Source of the DNA: Eremophila alpestris peregrina | Lineage: Eukaryota; Chordata; Aves; Passeriformes; Alaudidae | Direction of reading: 5' to 3' | Length of the DNA stretch: 64,000 nucleotides | Assembly: GCA_009792885.1 (NCBI GenBank) | Contig: WMCF01000016.1 | Span: 8,603,062 to 8,667,061, forward strand | Shown here: positions 50,298-62,154 of the stretch, one piece after another | Numbering within the stretch: position 1 is the first letter of the stretch | Layout of the letters: the number at the start of each line of letters is the position of its first letter | Position numbers and translations under genes: made by a program | The notes under the pieces: generated by a model | The model's database searches: none | The model's input: only the letters and a program-made list of their open reading frames with translations | Told to the model about the DNA's origin: nothing

Positions 50298-53200
50298 ATG
50301 GCTGCAGCACAGCTCGTCACCTGGGGGATGCTCCTGGCCACTGGGGTCCCTGCCAAGGCCCAGCGGGTGCTGCCGGCAGGGCTGTCCTTAGGTGGGGAGC
50401 CCTTGCACAGCCCTGCTTGGGGACAGCAGTGGCCTGGCCCATCCCCCACCTGGGAGGCATCGGGGGAGCCGAGCGGTGCCGAGGCCCCAAGGAGTGAACG
50501 CTGGGGGGCCAAGCACGCCGTGCACTCGTCCCCATCGCTGCAGGCAGCGGATGGCACCAGGACACCCCTGGAGATGGAAACTACTATGACAGGTGCTGAT
50601 ACCAAGGTCTGGAGGGATGGCAGCACAGCCCCGGCTGTGACAGAGGAGCCGCTTGTTGCCTGGCGTGGGCACGAGGCTGAAGGCCAGGACAGCCCCCTGC
50701 CCCATGGCTCTGCACTGGGGACACCGGGCCCTGAGGCGTCCACGGACAGAGGGGCAGACTCTCCAGGGCCACCCTGGGCAGGGCAGGGCCTGTCCCTGTC
50801 CAGGCAGAGTGTCTCCAAGACAGTCGGCAGCCCCAGCCCTCAGCCAACCATATCCACCATTGCCCTGGACCCCACGCTGGCAGCGGGAATGAGGACAGCA
50901 GATGCCTACACCGCGACAGAGGGACACGCGGCGGTCCTGGGCTTCTCCCAGGAAGCACAACTCACTTCAGCCAGCAGCCAGGTCCCACTGAGCACAGTCC
51001 CTGTCTCCAATTCCACAGGCATGGGGCCAGCCTGGGGACCCCGTGCCAGCCCTGGCTCGGCGCAGCCAGGCAGCTGGGGGGACACGGGAAGGCCCCCCAG
51101 CCCCTCCCCGGCCCAGCCCAGCTCTGCCCCACGGCTGCGCCACACAGCCCCGTCCTGGGGACTGGCCGAGACCTGGACCCGAGTGCTCCCGTCCCACCAG
51201 CGCAGCACCCGGAGGGCCCCACTCAGCCACGCCACCACCAGCGCTGGGGATGCAGCCACCCGCACGGACTCCGGGACTACGGGGCAGCGGAGACTCCAGC
51301 CCGCCCCGGGGTCTGTCCTCAGCAGCGGCCCTGCGCCATCCCCCGCCTCCAGCACAGCCACCCCCAGCACTCCGAGCAGAGGTAGGAACCAGCGCAGTGC
51401 GGGGGAACCCCTCGGACCAATCCCCCACAGATGTCAACGCCCTGCTCTGCTCTCTCTCGCAGGGTTGCTCCCTGAGGAAGACGTCGGCTCCCCGCAGCAG
51501 GTCCGGGGCGCCGTGGGCCCTGTGAGCGTCCCAAATGCCACCAAGACGACCCCACAGCCAACGGCACATCCCACCACGGGGACTCTCAGGACAAGTCACC
51601 CAGGTGATACAGGGCTGCGTCCAAGCCCATCCGTTCTGTAGATGCTGTGGGAGCCCATCCCTGGGGCGTCGGGGCTGGCGGGGGGGGTGGCAGCTATCTT
51701 AGGCTGCCCAGCCGGGACACAGTGACACCTTCAATCAGGATTGCCACCTGACAACGGCCCTAATCTACTCCTGCCCGCAGGGATTAGCGCTAAATGCTCG
51801 GTGGGTGGGGGCTTCTCCAAGGGGGTGGGGGACGTGACCGGGGATGTGCCACTCCTTGCACTGCGCGTCCTGACAGAGAACCCCGGGAGGCACCGGTGGG
51901 CATAGCCCCAGCCAGCACAGGGCATCCCCCGCTGCAGTGTTAGGGTGCCACAGCTGGATGCAGCCCAGTGTTAGGTGTGGGCCGAGTACCACCAAGCCCC
52001 CACCTCCCCCTGACCGTCCCCCTCCTTCCTACCTGCAGACACACCAGGGACGCAGACCCCAGCCTCCAGCACTGCGACCCCCTCGGCCCCGTGGCGACGG
52101 GCAGGGATGACGCCTCAGCCACTCCCCCGAGATCCATCATCACCACAACCACAGTCCAGCAGTGCTCCCCCTGCGCCGGAGGCAAACGCGACCGGGCTGC
52201 GCTGGGCCGAGCTGCAGCACCAGCTGGGCTTCTCCTGGGAGGCCCATGTCTATGGAGGGGCTGCCGTCTTCCTGCTGCTGGCGCTGGGCTGCCTTGCCGG
52301 GTTGGCGGGGACAGCCATCCTGCGGCCCCCATACCTTCCCCGTGTTGTGGGGGCCCATGGGCTGCTGCTGGCCGCCTGCCTGCTGCGGGCCACCTTCCTG
52401 CTGCTAGACCCCTATGGGGCACGGGGCCGACTGCCCACTCCGGCCCTGCTGCTGCTCAACACAGCCACTTTCCCGCTGCTGCTCGCCGCCTTTGCCCTCC
52501 TGCTCCAGCGGCTGCACCACCAGGCCCAGCTTCAGCTGCTGCCATCGCGGCTGCGGGGGCTGCCAGCGCTGGGGACTGTCGCCGCGCTGCAGAGTGCGGT
52601 GATGGGAGCCGCCGACCTGCTGCCGCCCCGGCTGGGCCTCACCGCCGCGCTGGGGCTGCAGGCGCTGGGCTGCGTGGCGGGGGCTCTGCTGCTGCTGGCG
52701 GGGCTCTGGGGGTGCTGGCGGGTGCTGCGGGGGCCCTGCGAGGGGCCGGGGCCGCAGCCGGGGGCGCGGGCGCTTCTGGCGGCAGCGGTGGCGGGGCTGC
52801 CGGTCTGCGGGCTGCAGCTCTACAGCGCTGTGTGGCTGCGAGGGGTCCTGGGGCCCCACGGGCGCTTCTCCCGGCCCGGCTGGACAGCACAACTCTGGCT
52901 GCGGATCGGCGAGCTGGGCACGGCCGTGGCGCTGCTGGCGGCCGCCGCCGGGCCTGTGTGCTGCCTGTGCCGCCGCCGGAGCCCCGCCGGCCACTCCTGC
53001 TGGGCCAAGGCACTGCGGTACTTCTGCGCCGGCCGCAAAGCTGAAGCACCCGAATACCCCAACAACTGCTACGACTGGGCCGGTGGCAGCTCCGGTGGCA
53101 CCGGTGCGGAGCGGACACCCGCCAACGACATCTCCAAGAACCTCATCCGCAACCCGGCGGAGCAGCTGCCCCTGCGGGCTCTGAAGGACAGTAACGAGGT

Positions 53201-53777
53201 CTGGGCAGCTGGCGCCGGAATGCCGGGGCTCAGCCCCAAGTGCCCAAACATGTTGGCCGCTCGATCCTGCGCCGCCTTTGAGCAGGGCTCGTCCCCCTCC
53301 CTGGGGGAGCTGATCTTCCGCCCGCCGTCCCCCATCGACCTGCGCCGCAGCATCGACCAGGCGCTCTGCCGCCGCCACCTCCTGCACGACGGCCTCTTCG
53401 GCCGGCCCCGCCGCGGCTCCGGCTCCTCACTGCACAGCTCCCCAGCCCCTGACAAGACCCCCAGTTTGGGGCGCATGGTGCGCTGTAGCTCGCTCACGGA
53501 GATGCCCGGCGCCCGCCAGCCCCCCGGTACCATCACTGTCACCGTCACCGCCTCAGCCAGCTCGCTGGACAGCAGCTCACTGAAGATCAGCTGGAACCCC
53601 TGGCGCCATGGGCTGTCCTCGCCCGACAGCCTGCCCCTGGACGAGGCGCCCAGCCGGGCCCCTCTCCTGGTGCCCGCTGGAGCCCCCGGCTGGGAGCGCG
53701 AGGGTCCCCGTGCCTTCCCAGCCCTTGGCAAGGCGGTGGACTCCCGCAGCCTCTCCAGCGACACCATTGAACTCTGA
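50298..53777 (+). CDS. PRRT3: PRRT3, proline-rich transmembrane protein 3
   Basis: Three coding exons (50298-51381, 51463-51603, 52039-53777) join in phase to 987 aa; human is about 981. The start ATG, just after the acceptor at 50276-50278, gives a signal peptide (MAAAQLVTWGMLLATGVPAKA). Residues 30-440 are a Pro/Ser/Thr-rich ectodomain, probably O-glycosylated, with low conservation. The conserved C-terminal half starts at LGFSWEAHVYGGAAVFLLL and contains about five hydrophobic segments with LLDPYGARGRL between them. The cytoplasmic tail carries PNNCYDWAG, DISKNLIRNPAEQ, PPSPIDLRRSIDQAL and the diagnostic LKISWNPWRHGLSS...SSDTIEL end. The ISWNPWRHGLSS and SSDTIEL blocks match human exactly. 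The intron 51382-51462 is 81 bp and open in frame, so an isoform 27 residues longer is possible. Function is poorly known. PRRT3 and CRELD1 converge, and they are also neighbours in humans. Confidence 0.95.
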
Positions 53778-53900
53778 GCCCGGGACAAGCAGAGACTGGG
53801 GACGCAGGAGGACGATGAGCCCAGTGTGAGGGTGCGGGGGTCTGATTCTGCGCCTCTGCAGGGCCGGGCAGGGGCGGTTCCATTTGTGCCAAACGAGAGA

Positions 53901-53906
53901 AATAAA
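53901..53906 (+). terminator. Poly(A) signal of PRRT3
   Basis: AATAAA lies 124 bp after the PRRT3 stop codon. The 3' UTR is therefore only about 140 nt. It faces the CRELD1 signal 113 bp away. Confidence 0.9.
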
Positions 53907-54018
53907 GAGTTTATGCTGGGAGGAGGCGGTCCTGTTGGCACGTGAAAGCGGGGGTAGGCAGCAGCACCCCAATCCCCATCAATTCCCACCCTGAGCAGCC
54001 AAGCTGGGTGTGCAGAGC

Positions 54019-54024
54019 TTTATT
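54019..54024 (-). terminator. Poly(A) signal of CRELD1
   Basis: TTTATT on the plus strand is AATAAA on the minus strand, 655 bp downstream of the CRELD1 stop codon. The two convergent transcripts must end within a very small interval. Confidence 0.88.
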
Positions 54025-54678
54025 TCCTGAGATATGGACACACGGACAGATGGGCACACCCCGACAGACAAACCACAGACAAATGCAACACCCACACTCA
54101 TGCATCCAGCAGGGCCCCTCACCAGCACAGCATCCTGCCAGTGGTAAGGGGCCCCTGGCCCCCCGGCCTGGGAGGGGAGATGGGCTCTGCCCAGGGATGG
54201 GGGGGGCAGCTCTCCTAGCCGCACAGCTCAGGGCATGGGGGGACCCAGCCTCCCACTCTCCCACAGGGAATGGCCTCATGGGAGGGGAGTCCTACAGGGC
54301 CAGAAGCCCCAGCCTGGGGACAGATAGCAGGTTCCCTCCCTCACCTGCCCTTCCACCCCCTCACCTGTGATAATGCCAGGCCTCTCCTCCAGAGCACGAG
54401 GAGCAGGGGGCAGCATGCTGTGCCCCACACACGATGCTGCACTGCCTGGCATCACCCCTCCAGCCAGAGGGGGCTATCTGGGAGCCCCCAGGATCAGGTA
54501 CTCCTGGCTCATTCTGCAGGGACAGGGAAAACAAGACCCTACACTAAGGGGGGCTGGGGGACGCATGCAGGGCACAGCATCATGTGCAGGACGTGGCCTT
54601 GGCAGCCAGCCCTGCTTGGGGGAGGCCCTGCACCCCAAGCTGAGTCTGCCCCTCTGCTTGCACCCAGCAGCTCCAGAG

Positions 54679-57183
54679 CTATCTGCCCTTCATGAAGCCA
54701 TCGAGGACACGGTCACTGCGGTCAGAGAGCCAGTAGCCAGCCATGGCGGCCACGGCACCGATGAAGATGGCAGTGAAGACCATGTCACCCTTGGCAGCCA
54801 GCGTGGCGAGGGCACAGATCATCACACCAAAGAACATCTGCTGCAGCACCACCACCTCGTCATCGGTCACGTCATCAAAGAAGCCCTTCTCTGGGGCATC
54901 TGCATGGACAACACTCGTGGGAGGGCACACCTGACCAAAGAGAGCCCCCCACACTATGTCCCACACCCCCTGCCCAATGCCCATGTCCCCCTGCATTGCA
55001 TTAGGCCATACCAGGGGGCTTGTCCTCAACGCACTGCCCATCTCGGCGGATGTGGCCTTGGGCACAGACACAGCGGTAGCTGCCCTCCGTGTTCTCACAC
55101 ACCTCCTGCACCCCTGTGCACACCGGCTCCTCGGCACTGGCACACTCATCCACGTCTGGGGGGGAGGCAGGGCTCAGGCAGGGCTTGGGCAGTGAAGAGG
55201 GGCAGAATGGCCCCCCCAGTCCCTGGGAGGCACTCACCCAGGCACTTGGCTCCGTCCCGCCAGTAGCCCTTGTTGCATTTCTTGCAGCGAGCTGGCCCGG
55301 CACCCATGCATCCAATGCAAGCCGTGGAGCAGTCTGCCTCAGGGAAAGGAGCCAGGGTTGCTGCTGGAGCTCCTTCCCAGCCCAGCCAGGGTTGGCCCCA
55401 AGCAGGGAAGAGCCACGTGCATGAAAACCCCCCATCTCCCCCTGACCTCGGCACTCGTAGGAGCCCTCTGTGTTGACGCAGTACTGGTTGGCTCGGCAAT
55501 GTGCCATCTCCGTGCCACACTCATCTATGTCTGCAAGAGAGATGGGAACAGCCCCGCTGAGCCTCAGCTCTGGCGATGCAGCCCCCACGGCCCTGAGCTC
55601 AGCCCTGGCCTTCACTCACCAATGCAGCGGTGCTCATGCAGCACCCAGCCCCTCTTGCAGCGAAGGCAGCTGGAGTCTTCGGGCCCCGTGCAGCGCCCGC
55701 ATGCCTGGTAGCACTCTGCGGGCAGGGAGGGCAACGTGGACACAGGCAGGGGGCAGCTGCCTGTACCCAGTGCCCGGGCAGCACCGGTAGAGCCCCCACC
55801 TACCAGCACACACGAGGTGGCTCTTGTTCCGCGAAGCCTCGTAGTAGCCGTCACCGCACTCGGCACAGAAGGGGCCACCGTAGCCCGGGCTGCAGACGCA
55901 GAGGCCGGTGCCGCGGCGTGTGCCGTCACCATCGCATCGCCCGTTACCACTGCAGGGCTGCCGGGGCCCACCGGCACAGGCTGCACGGGGAGAGAGCAGC
56001 TGGCTGGCAGCCGGGGCAGGGAGCAGCACCGGGGGCACGCCCTCCTGCCCTACCAGCACCCTGCTCCTCCCACAGTTACTCACACCGACAGTCCGGGCCG
56101 TAGGTGCCGGGCGGGCAGCAAAGCATCAGCCTGTCCACACACAGCCATTGGAAAAAGTCAGGGTGTTGCTGCCGCCTGGGGAGGTGGAGACACAGTACTC
56201 AGCTCCCTGCCATCCCACTGTGGCCTCTGCCATCCCCCTGTGCCTGTCCCCAGACCCACTCATGGAACCACCACTGCTCCACGTGCTCCTCGCTCCGCTC
56301 CAGCAGTTGGTGGCATGCGAAGTCTGAGGGGGCACAGACACCCTCCAGCACCTCCAGCAGACGGGTCTCGCTGCGGAGACACGAGCCAGTGAGGGATATG
56401 ACTTCTAGAGTAGCTGAGCTCCCCCAGCCCCTCACTGGCATCACTTACCTGTGCTGGTACTTGGACAGCTTCTCCTCCTCCCAGGCTGTGTTACCCCCAC
56501 CAAAGCCCTCATGCTCTGTCCGTTCCAGGCCCTGGGTGCATGGGGAATGGCATTGCAGGCATGGGATGCCCCCAATAACCCCTCTACCCGCAGGGTTCCA
56601 CGAGACACATCACCTCCAGGGACCTGCCACCCTCTCCCCTCCCCATAGCCCAGTCACTGTGCCCCTGGAAATGCTGTAGGAGTGCCTCCACTTCACCACT
56701 CTCCCGCCCAAGCCACCCCTCTACCGGGCCCTTTCACCACCCTTACGCCCCCGGCCTGTGATGCCCCTGGGCCCCCCACCCACATCACCCCACCCAGGAC
56801 CCCCTTTATCCCTGCTCACTGTCACCTCCAGGCCGTGTCCCCCATGTCTGCCACCCGTGGGCGCCTCCCGTCACTGTCCCCTCACCCCCAGCTCCCCCCC
56901 GAAGCAGTGGCTGCGTCACCCCGCACCCCTCGGTGCCATGACCCCCCGTGTGCCCCCCGCGCCGCGGCCTCCATCATTGCTGTGTCCCCCCGCCCCGCAC
57001 CCTGATGAAGCTCTCGGCGAGGCCGCGGCAGGCTCGGCACGGCTCGGCCCCGTCTCGGTGGGAGTCGGGGTCGGCGTGAGCCGCCAGCAGGACTCCCCCA
57101 AGGAGAACAGCCCCCAGAAGGGCAGCCCCCAGCCCGGGTCCCCCGCGCCGGGGCGGCCGCGGCAGCAGCGGCTGCGGCCCCAT
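54679..57183 (-). CDS. CRELD1: CRELD1, cysteine-rich with EGF-like domains 1
   Basis: Ten coding exons on the minus strand join in phase: 57183-57001, 56531-56449, 56370-56260, 56175-56084, 55980-55804, 55715-55620, 55530-55447, 55333-55238, 55155-55012 and 54899-54679, giving 428 aa (human 420). An N-terminal signal peptide is rich in Arg/Gly/Leu. The CRACRG motif and the WE-domain signature GLERT..GFGGGNTAWEEEKLS follow, then EGF-like and furin-type cysteine repeats. Two calcium-binding EGF modules start DIDECGTE and DVDECASAE. The C-terminal tail has two hydrophobic segments (VVVLQQMFFGVMICALATLA and VFTAIFIGAVAAMAGYWLS) ending in RSDRVLDGFMKGR, almost identical to human. CRELD1 is an ER/membrane glycoprotein; human missense variants are associated with atrioventricular septal defects (family knowledge). 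Exon 4 ends at 56084 using GTGAGT, which keeps the DCRSCAGG join. Confidence 0.97.
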
Positions 57184-57480
57184 CGTCCGCCCGCCCCGCC
57201 CGCACCACGGGGCCCCGCCCACTGACTCAGCGCCCGCCGCCCCCGCCAATGGCCGCGCGCCGCCGCCGCCGGCCCCCCGCTCCCAGCCAATCAGCGCCGC
57301 GCCCCGGGCCCGCCCCCCGCGCCTTAAAGGGGCCGCGGGCAAAGGCCCGGGCCGCGGGGAACACCGATGGGCTGCAGTCGGTGACCCCGCTCCGAACGGG
57401 GCGGGCTGCCCGGGGCACACCCGCCCGGTCCCCGCCTGGCCTGGGTGGGGTCCTCAAACACCCCCTCCCCCGCCCCCAGC
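56880..57480 (-). promoter_or_regulatory. CRELD1 CpG-island promoter
   Basis: GC-rich, CpG-dense sequence covers CRELD1 exon 1 and about 300 bp upstream. An ACTGACTCAGC site at about 57221-57231 contains an AP-1-like TGACTCA. No TATA box is obvious in the expected position; a CCTTAAAGG at about 57322-57330 is the nearest AT-containing element. Confidence 0.55.
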
Positions 57481-57483
57481 CAA

Positions 57484-57690
57484 ACCAGGCCAGTTCACCT
57501 TCCCCCCCTCCACTCAAATTTGTCCAGTTCCCTCTCACTGTACCCAAATTTGTCCAGTTCCCCCTCATCTAACCCTAAACTGGTCCAATTTCTTCTCACA
57601 CTTTCCCCCCCCGCCCAGTTGCCAATCATCCCCCAATGAGCTGGTCCAGTTCCCCTTCATACCCCTAAACTGGTCCAGTTCCCCATCCGC
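57484..57690. repeat. Degenerate 30-bp minisatellite
   Basis: Tandem copies contain TGGTCCAGTTCCCC or TTGTCCAGTTCCC at about 57520, 57550, 57581, 57640 and 57671, that is, every 30 bp with one skipped unit. It lies in the gap between the CRELD1 promoter and the IL17RC 3' end. Confidence 0.8.
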
Positions 57691-57881
57691 CCTCCAACCA
57701 AACAAACCCCCTTCCCCTTCACGCCCCATACAGCACAGCCCTCTTCCTGTCCCCACCCCCTATACCTCCCTATCATCCCTCTCCATGCCATCCCAGTCCA
57801 CCCCATCACCCCTTCATAACCCATCCCAGTCCCTGCTGGACTCAGAGCTGGACTCACACTCAGCAAAGGCACTGTCACACC

Positions 57882-57887
57882 TTTATT
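57882..57887 (-). terminator. Poly(A) signal of IL17RC overlapping its stop codon
   Basis: On the minus strand the reading is GGG GAA TAA AGG. The stop codon TAA (57885-57883) is the middle of AATAAA. No other signal is needed, and a 3' UTR of only about 10-30 nt is implied unless a downstream signal is used. Confidence 0.8.
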
Positions 57888-60800
57888 CCCCTACTGCCCG
57901 CTGCAGAGCCTCGGCCACCGCTGTCACATTTGGCTCTAGCCACCGGCCCCTCTGCCGAGCTGGTCCTGCCAGTGCCTGCAAGAACTCCTTCATCTCGCTG
58001 GGCAGTGCGAAGGCAGGGGCTGCCTGCAGCGCTGGGGGCACTGCCGGCACCAAGGCCTCCAGCCGGGCCACCACATAGTGCCCATTGGCCATCGCCAGCA
58101 CTGGCATGGCACAGGACAGAGCCGCCGCAAACACCTCGCAGGGTGCCGCAGTGGGGACATCATCAGAGTCAGTGTTGTGCCGGGGCCCAAGGCTGCTTTC
58201 AGCGGCCCCGGGCTCTGGCACAACCCTGGCCCCTGTGTCCCACTGGTGTGCAGCAGCCACGGCCGCCGGAGAGAGGAGGAGGATGATGGTGTCACTGTCA
58301 CGCAGTGCCCGGTGGTGCTGGGCGTGCAGCCAGGGCAGTGGCCCCAAAGCTGCTACCCCGCTGCCACCCCCCGGTGCTGCCACCACGGTCAGCCCCAGTG
58401 AGTGCAGAGCTGCCATCAAGGCACACGCCGCCCGCTCCGCCACCGGCTCTGCTGCGTGCACCAGCAGTGCCCGCTGGCCTTGCAGCGAACCTGAGGGGGA
58501 GATCATCAGTGCTTGGATCCCCCTAGGCATCCTGTACCCACCCTGTGGTGGGAGCTATGCTGGGAAGCACCCAAGACGGGGGACCCCATCTCCTGCCCCT
58601 GTCGCCCAGCTCTGCAGCACCCCCTGTACCCAAGCTAAAGAACAGCCACAATGGGAAGCAGCTGAGACCACCACTGATGTGAGTCCTCCAATCCCCTTGC
58701 CGAACCCTTTACCTACCCTAAGGAACAGACACGGTGGGAGGCAGGTTGCAATCTGCCCCTTCCCACCCCCCATAGGGTTCTTACCCCCTTTCTGTTTCCC
58801 TACACCCCTACCTCCCCTGTCAGGCAGGCAAACATGAACTAATCCAGGTGGGAGACCCCCTCACTCTGTCCTCTGACCCTCTGGGATAGGTATAGACTTC
58901 CCACTGCCCCCGAGGCCCCAGGATCAACCCACACTCACCACTGGGGCCATGGCCAGCCCTCAGGGATTTCAGCCATCCTGCAGGGAGGAGAAGCAATAAG
59001 GTCCCAAGAGGGGTCCCAGGCCAGGCACAGCCCCCAGGAGTGCACCACTCACCTTTCATGTCCTCCTTCTTCATCAAGAGCAGCAGTAGGAGACAGGCAG
59101 CTCCCAGTAGCACCCCCATCCACACCAGTGCCCAGTGGGTACGCAGGTCTGCAGGGGAGGATTTGCATCCACCAAGGCCCACCCCCCCACACCCAACAAG
59201 GGTCTCCGGTGGCTTCACAGGGGGGTCCCATCCCTCAGCCCTTTGTTATCCCTCCTCTCCCCCACCGTGGCTGTCAACACTCACATTTGTGCAGGGGACA
59301 AGCCCAGAGCGCAACCCCAGTGCCGTTCGATGGGTGCCACAGCTGTGGGGGACACAGGGACATGTCAGACACTGCCCAGTCCCTGCCGACTGCCTGCTGG
59401 CTGCTCACTGACCTGCTGGCACTGGCCCACCGCCACGTCCTGCCGTAGATCCTGCTCCAGCAGCCCAGGGTGCCCTGCTCCCTGTAACAACACAGCAGTG
59501 CCACCACTGCCAGGCACAGGGGTCCCTGTGCCACCAGTGTCACTGCTGCCAGGACATGGGGGTCCTTTCCTCTTTACCGTGCTGGTGAAGCTGGCAAGGG
59601 GCGTGCAGGCACCCCTCTCCAGGACACACAAAGATGCATTCCCCCCCTGCTCCAGCAGCAGGAGGTCATCGGGGCGGCCAGACAGTGCTCCTGGAAATGT
59701 GCCAGGGGGCTGGGTGAGTGGCGAGGGGAGGCCAAGGAGGGCTCCCCGCAGCTGGACCCACAGGCTGCCCCTACCCTCCCACCGCAGCAGTACTCACGGT
59801 TCCGCAGGCACTGGGTCAGCCGCACCTGCCCATCGCTCCACACCTGCCCCAGAGAGTGGATTAATAGCACCTGGGGGTGATGTGGGGTTGCCCATGGGGC
59901 AGCTGTGGGGCAGAGTGGTGTCCTACCTGTACACAGAGGTTGGGGTGTGGCCGCAGCCCTTCGAACTCCTGGGGTCCCTGTGAGTGGAAGGGATGCTCGA
60001 TAACTGACACCACCATCCTTCACAAAGCTCCCAGTGCCCCACAGAGCCCCACTCACCTGCCCCCTGGCAGGCTGCTGCAGGCCGGGGAGGGGTTGGCAGG
60101 GCCCAGAGGGCACTGGCTGCCAGCAGGGCACCAGCTCAGCCTGGAGGTCGCAGGGGGCTGAGAGGGAGCAGGTCAGCACCTGCCCCTCAATGTGCAGGAC
60201 CAGCTGACTCTGTGCCCACAGTCGCTCCCATGCCTCAGCATCTGGAGTGGCACCAAGAGAGGGGTGTCACTCCCTGTGCTGTCCCCTCAGGTCGCTCTGT
60301 GTCCCAGCCCCCTAGAGACCAGCCTCAGAGTGAAGGTACCATGAGAGAAGGGGCACAGGGTGGCCCGTAGCGGGTCCTGGGTTTCTGGCCAGACCTGGGA
60401 GTGGGGAGAGAGACAAGAAAAGTATCCATGCTGAGACTGTGACCTGGCTGGCCCCCTTGGGATGCCAGGGGGACATATGTGGAGCTTGGAGCCCCTCTTT
60501 AGTGGAATCCTGCCACCCCCGCAGTGCTCAGTCAGAAGCCCACCTGCAGGCAGAGGCAGGGCAGCACTTCATCAGCGGGCAGGATGTAGTTCATGGGACT
60601 GCTCTGCTACCAGCAACCAGATGTGGGTCACCCCGTGGCAAATCACCACCAGCAGGGTCACCCAGGGAGATCTGCTCCCAGGGGACCCTCTCCCAGCACA
60701 CTGCCTATAACACAGACATGGCTTCTCGGGAATGGGGAGGAGGGGAGCAACCAGAGAACAGACAGGGTGAGGGGTTCAGGGAAAGGGGTGCATACTCACC

Positions 60801-62154
60801 GTGGTCACTGCACGCCCCGGCCCACTGGTGCCATGGCTATGGTTGTGGTAGAGCCGGAGTGTGTAGCTGTGCCCTACTGCAGCCCCCTGCACCTCCACAA
60901 CCACCTCCTTCTGCCCAGGGGAGATCCGCAGCCTGGGCACTGTATCAGAGGCAGCTCAGGTCACCCAGCTCCTGGCACTGCCCACCCAGCACCATGGCAC
61001 AGGGCACAGCACCCCCAGGGTCACTCTCACCCCTGGTATTCCCTGCCCAGCTCTCCCTAGGGAATACAAACTGAGGTGGGGTAACACCAGCACCTACCTT
61101 GGCACTGGGGGACAGCAGCCTGTGCTGCAGGCCACGAACAGTCTGTGGGGACAGTGAATCAGTGGGCAGGGGGGCTGGGGGCCACTGCAGGGGACCTGGC
61201 ACTGCAGGGGCTCACCTGGCACCCGCTGCTGCTGGCTCAGCCTCTGCCGGCCCCGTGAATTCATGTATGCTGAGATGTGGAGTTCAGAGCCCATCGGTGC
61301 CTCGAAGCACCGGAAGATCACCCAGCCCTGGGCAGGAAAACCACCACCCCACTGCAGTGAGGCACTGGCACCACCAGCACCCACCTCTCTGGGGCATGGG
61401 AACGAGACCCCCATGCCACAGAGATGCACTGACACCAGCGCCCACATTCCCAGTGCCCAGGGATCGACAGTGCTACTGGACTACCATCCCCAGTGCCCCA
61501 CATCTACGTACCACGGTTCGGCCACGCAGCGTGGGGCCCAAGGGTGCCCAGATCTCCACGGCCACACAGCGGGATGAGGCGTACGTGTACCCAGAGAGCA
61601 GCAGCAGCCCAGTGACATTGGGCTGGGATGAGGTGGCCCCAGTCACTGGTGACCATTGTCCCCCATCACCACTATCCTCTGTCCCAGAGGTGCCTGGCTG
61701 CACGGAGAGGCGGGACTGGGTGGCGGTGCTGGTGGCAGGTGGCAAGGCCAGGCGCACGCGTGCCTCCAGGCAGGGCACACAGGCCATGGGCTCGGTGCAG
61801 CGCAGTGCCGGCTCCAGCCGTAGACGAGCCAGGGCCAGCCCGTGCCTGGGCCCCGGGGGCTCTGTCCCGCACAGCACATCGGTGTCTGGAGGGACAGAGA
61901 CGCCAGCATGGGGGTGGAGTCCCCATGCCCTAGGTGGGGTGGGGGCCATGGCACGATGATGGCACTTACCCAAGAGGCGGCAGGTGAGGCCCTGGGGGAG
62001 GCAGGGGTGAGGCCGGTGGTGGTGCCAGGTGCCCGACGCCTGCGCGCTGGTGACACTAACCCACCTGGGAGCAGGTCAGGGTATCGCGGGGGTCCCCACG
62101 GCCGCCCGCTGACCCCACCACCAGCACCAGCAGGAGCTGCCCCAGTGCGTGCAT
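57883..62154 (-). CDS. IL17RC: IL17RC, interleukin-17 receptor C
   Basis: Seventeen coding exons (minus strand) join in phase to 720 aa: 62154-62065, 61991-61970, 61885-61512, 61327-61216, 61142-61098, 60939-60800, 60603-60544, 60394-60340, 60241-60057, 59977-59927, 59843-59798, 59690-59578, 59481-59413, 59342-59285, 59148-59053, 58977-58939 and 58490-57883. A signal peptide MHALGQLLLVLVVGSAGG is followed by CSQGLTCRLLDTDVLCG, matching the mammalian N-terminus. The ectodomain keeps hallmark pieces (VLPCLCLQVWPE, HPNLCVQVWSDGQ, NASLCVLERGACTPLAS, ALWACPLHKYL). The membrane segment is LVWMGVLLGAACLLLLLL, followed by a SEFIR domain (RALLVHAAEP, LPWLHAQHH, IILLLSPAAVA). The protein is a surface receptor subunit for IL-17A/F that signals through SEFIR pairing with IL17RA and ACT1 (family knowledge). 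Relative to human it lacks the Gly/Pro-rich C-terminal tail. Several introns are under 100 bp. Confidence 0.95.

Noticed and set aside
52404..53387. 327-aa minus-strand open frame
   Set aside because: It is the antisense shadow of the PRRT3 last exon.
56084..56086. Alternative CRELD1 exon 4 donor two bases earlier (GTGTGA)
   Set aside because: It breaks the reading frame into exon 5, whereas the GTGAGT donor preserves the conserved cysteine spacing.
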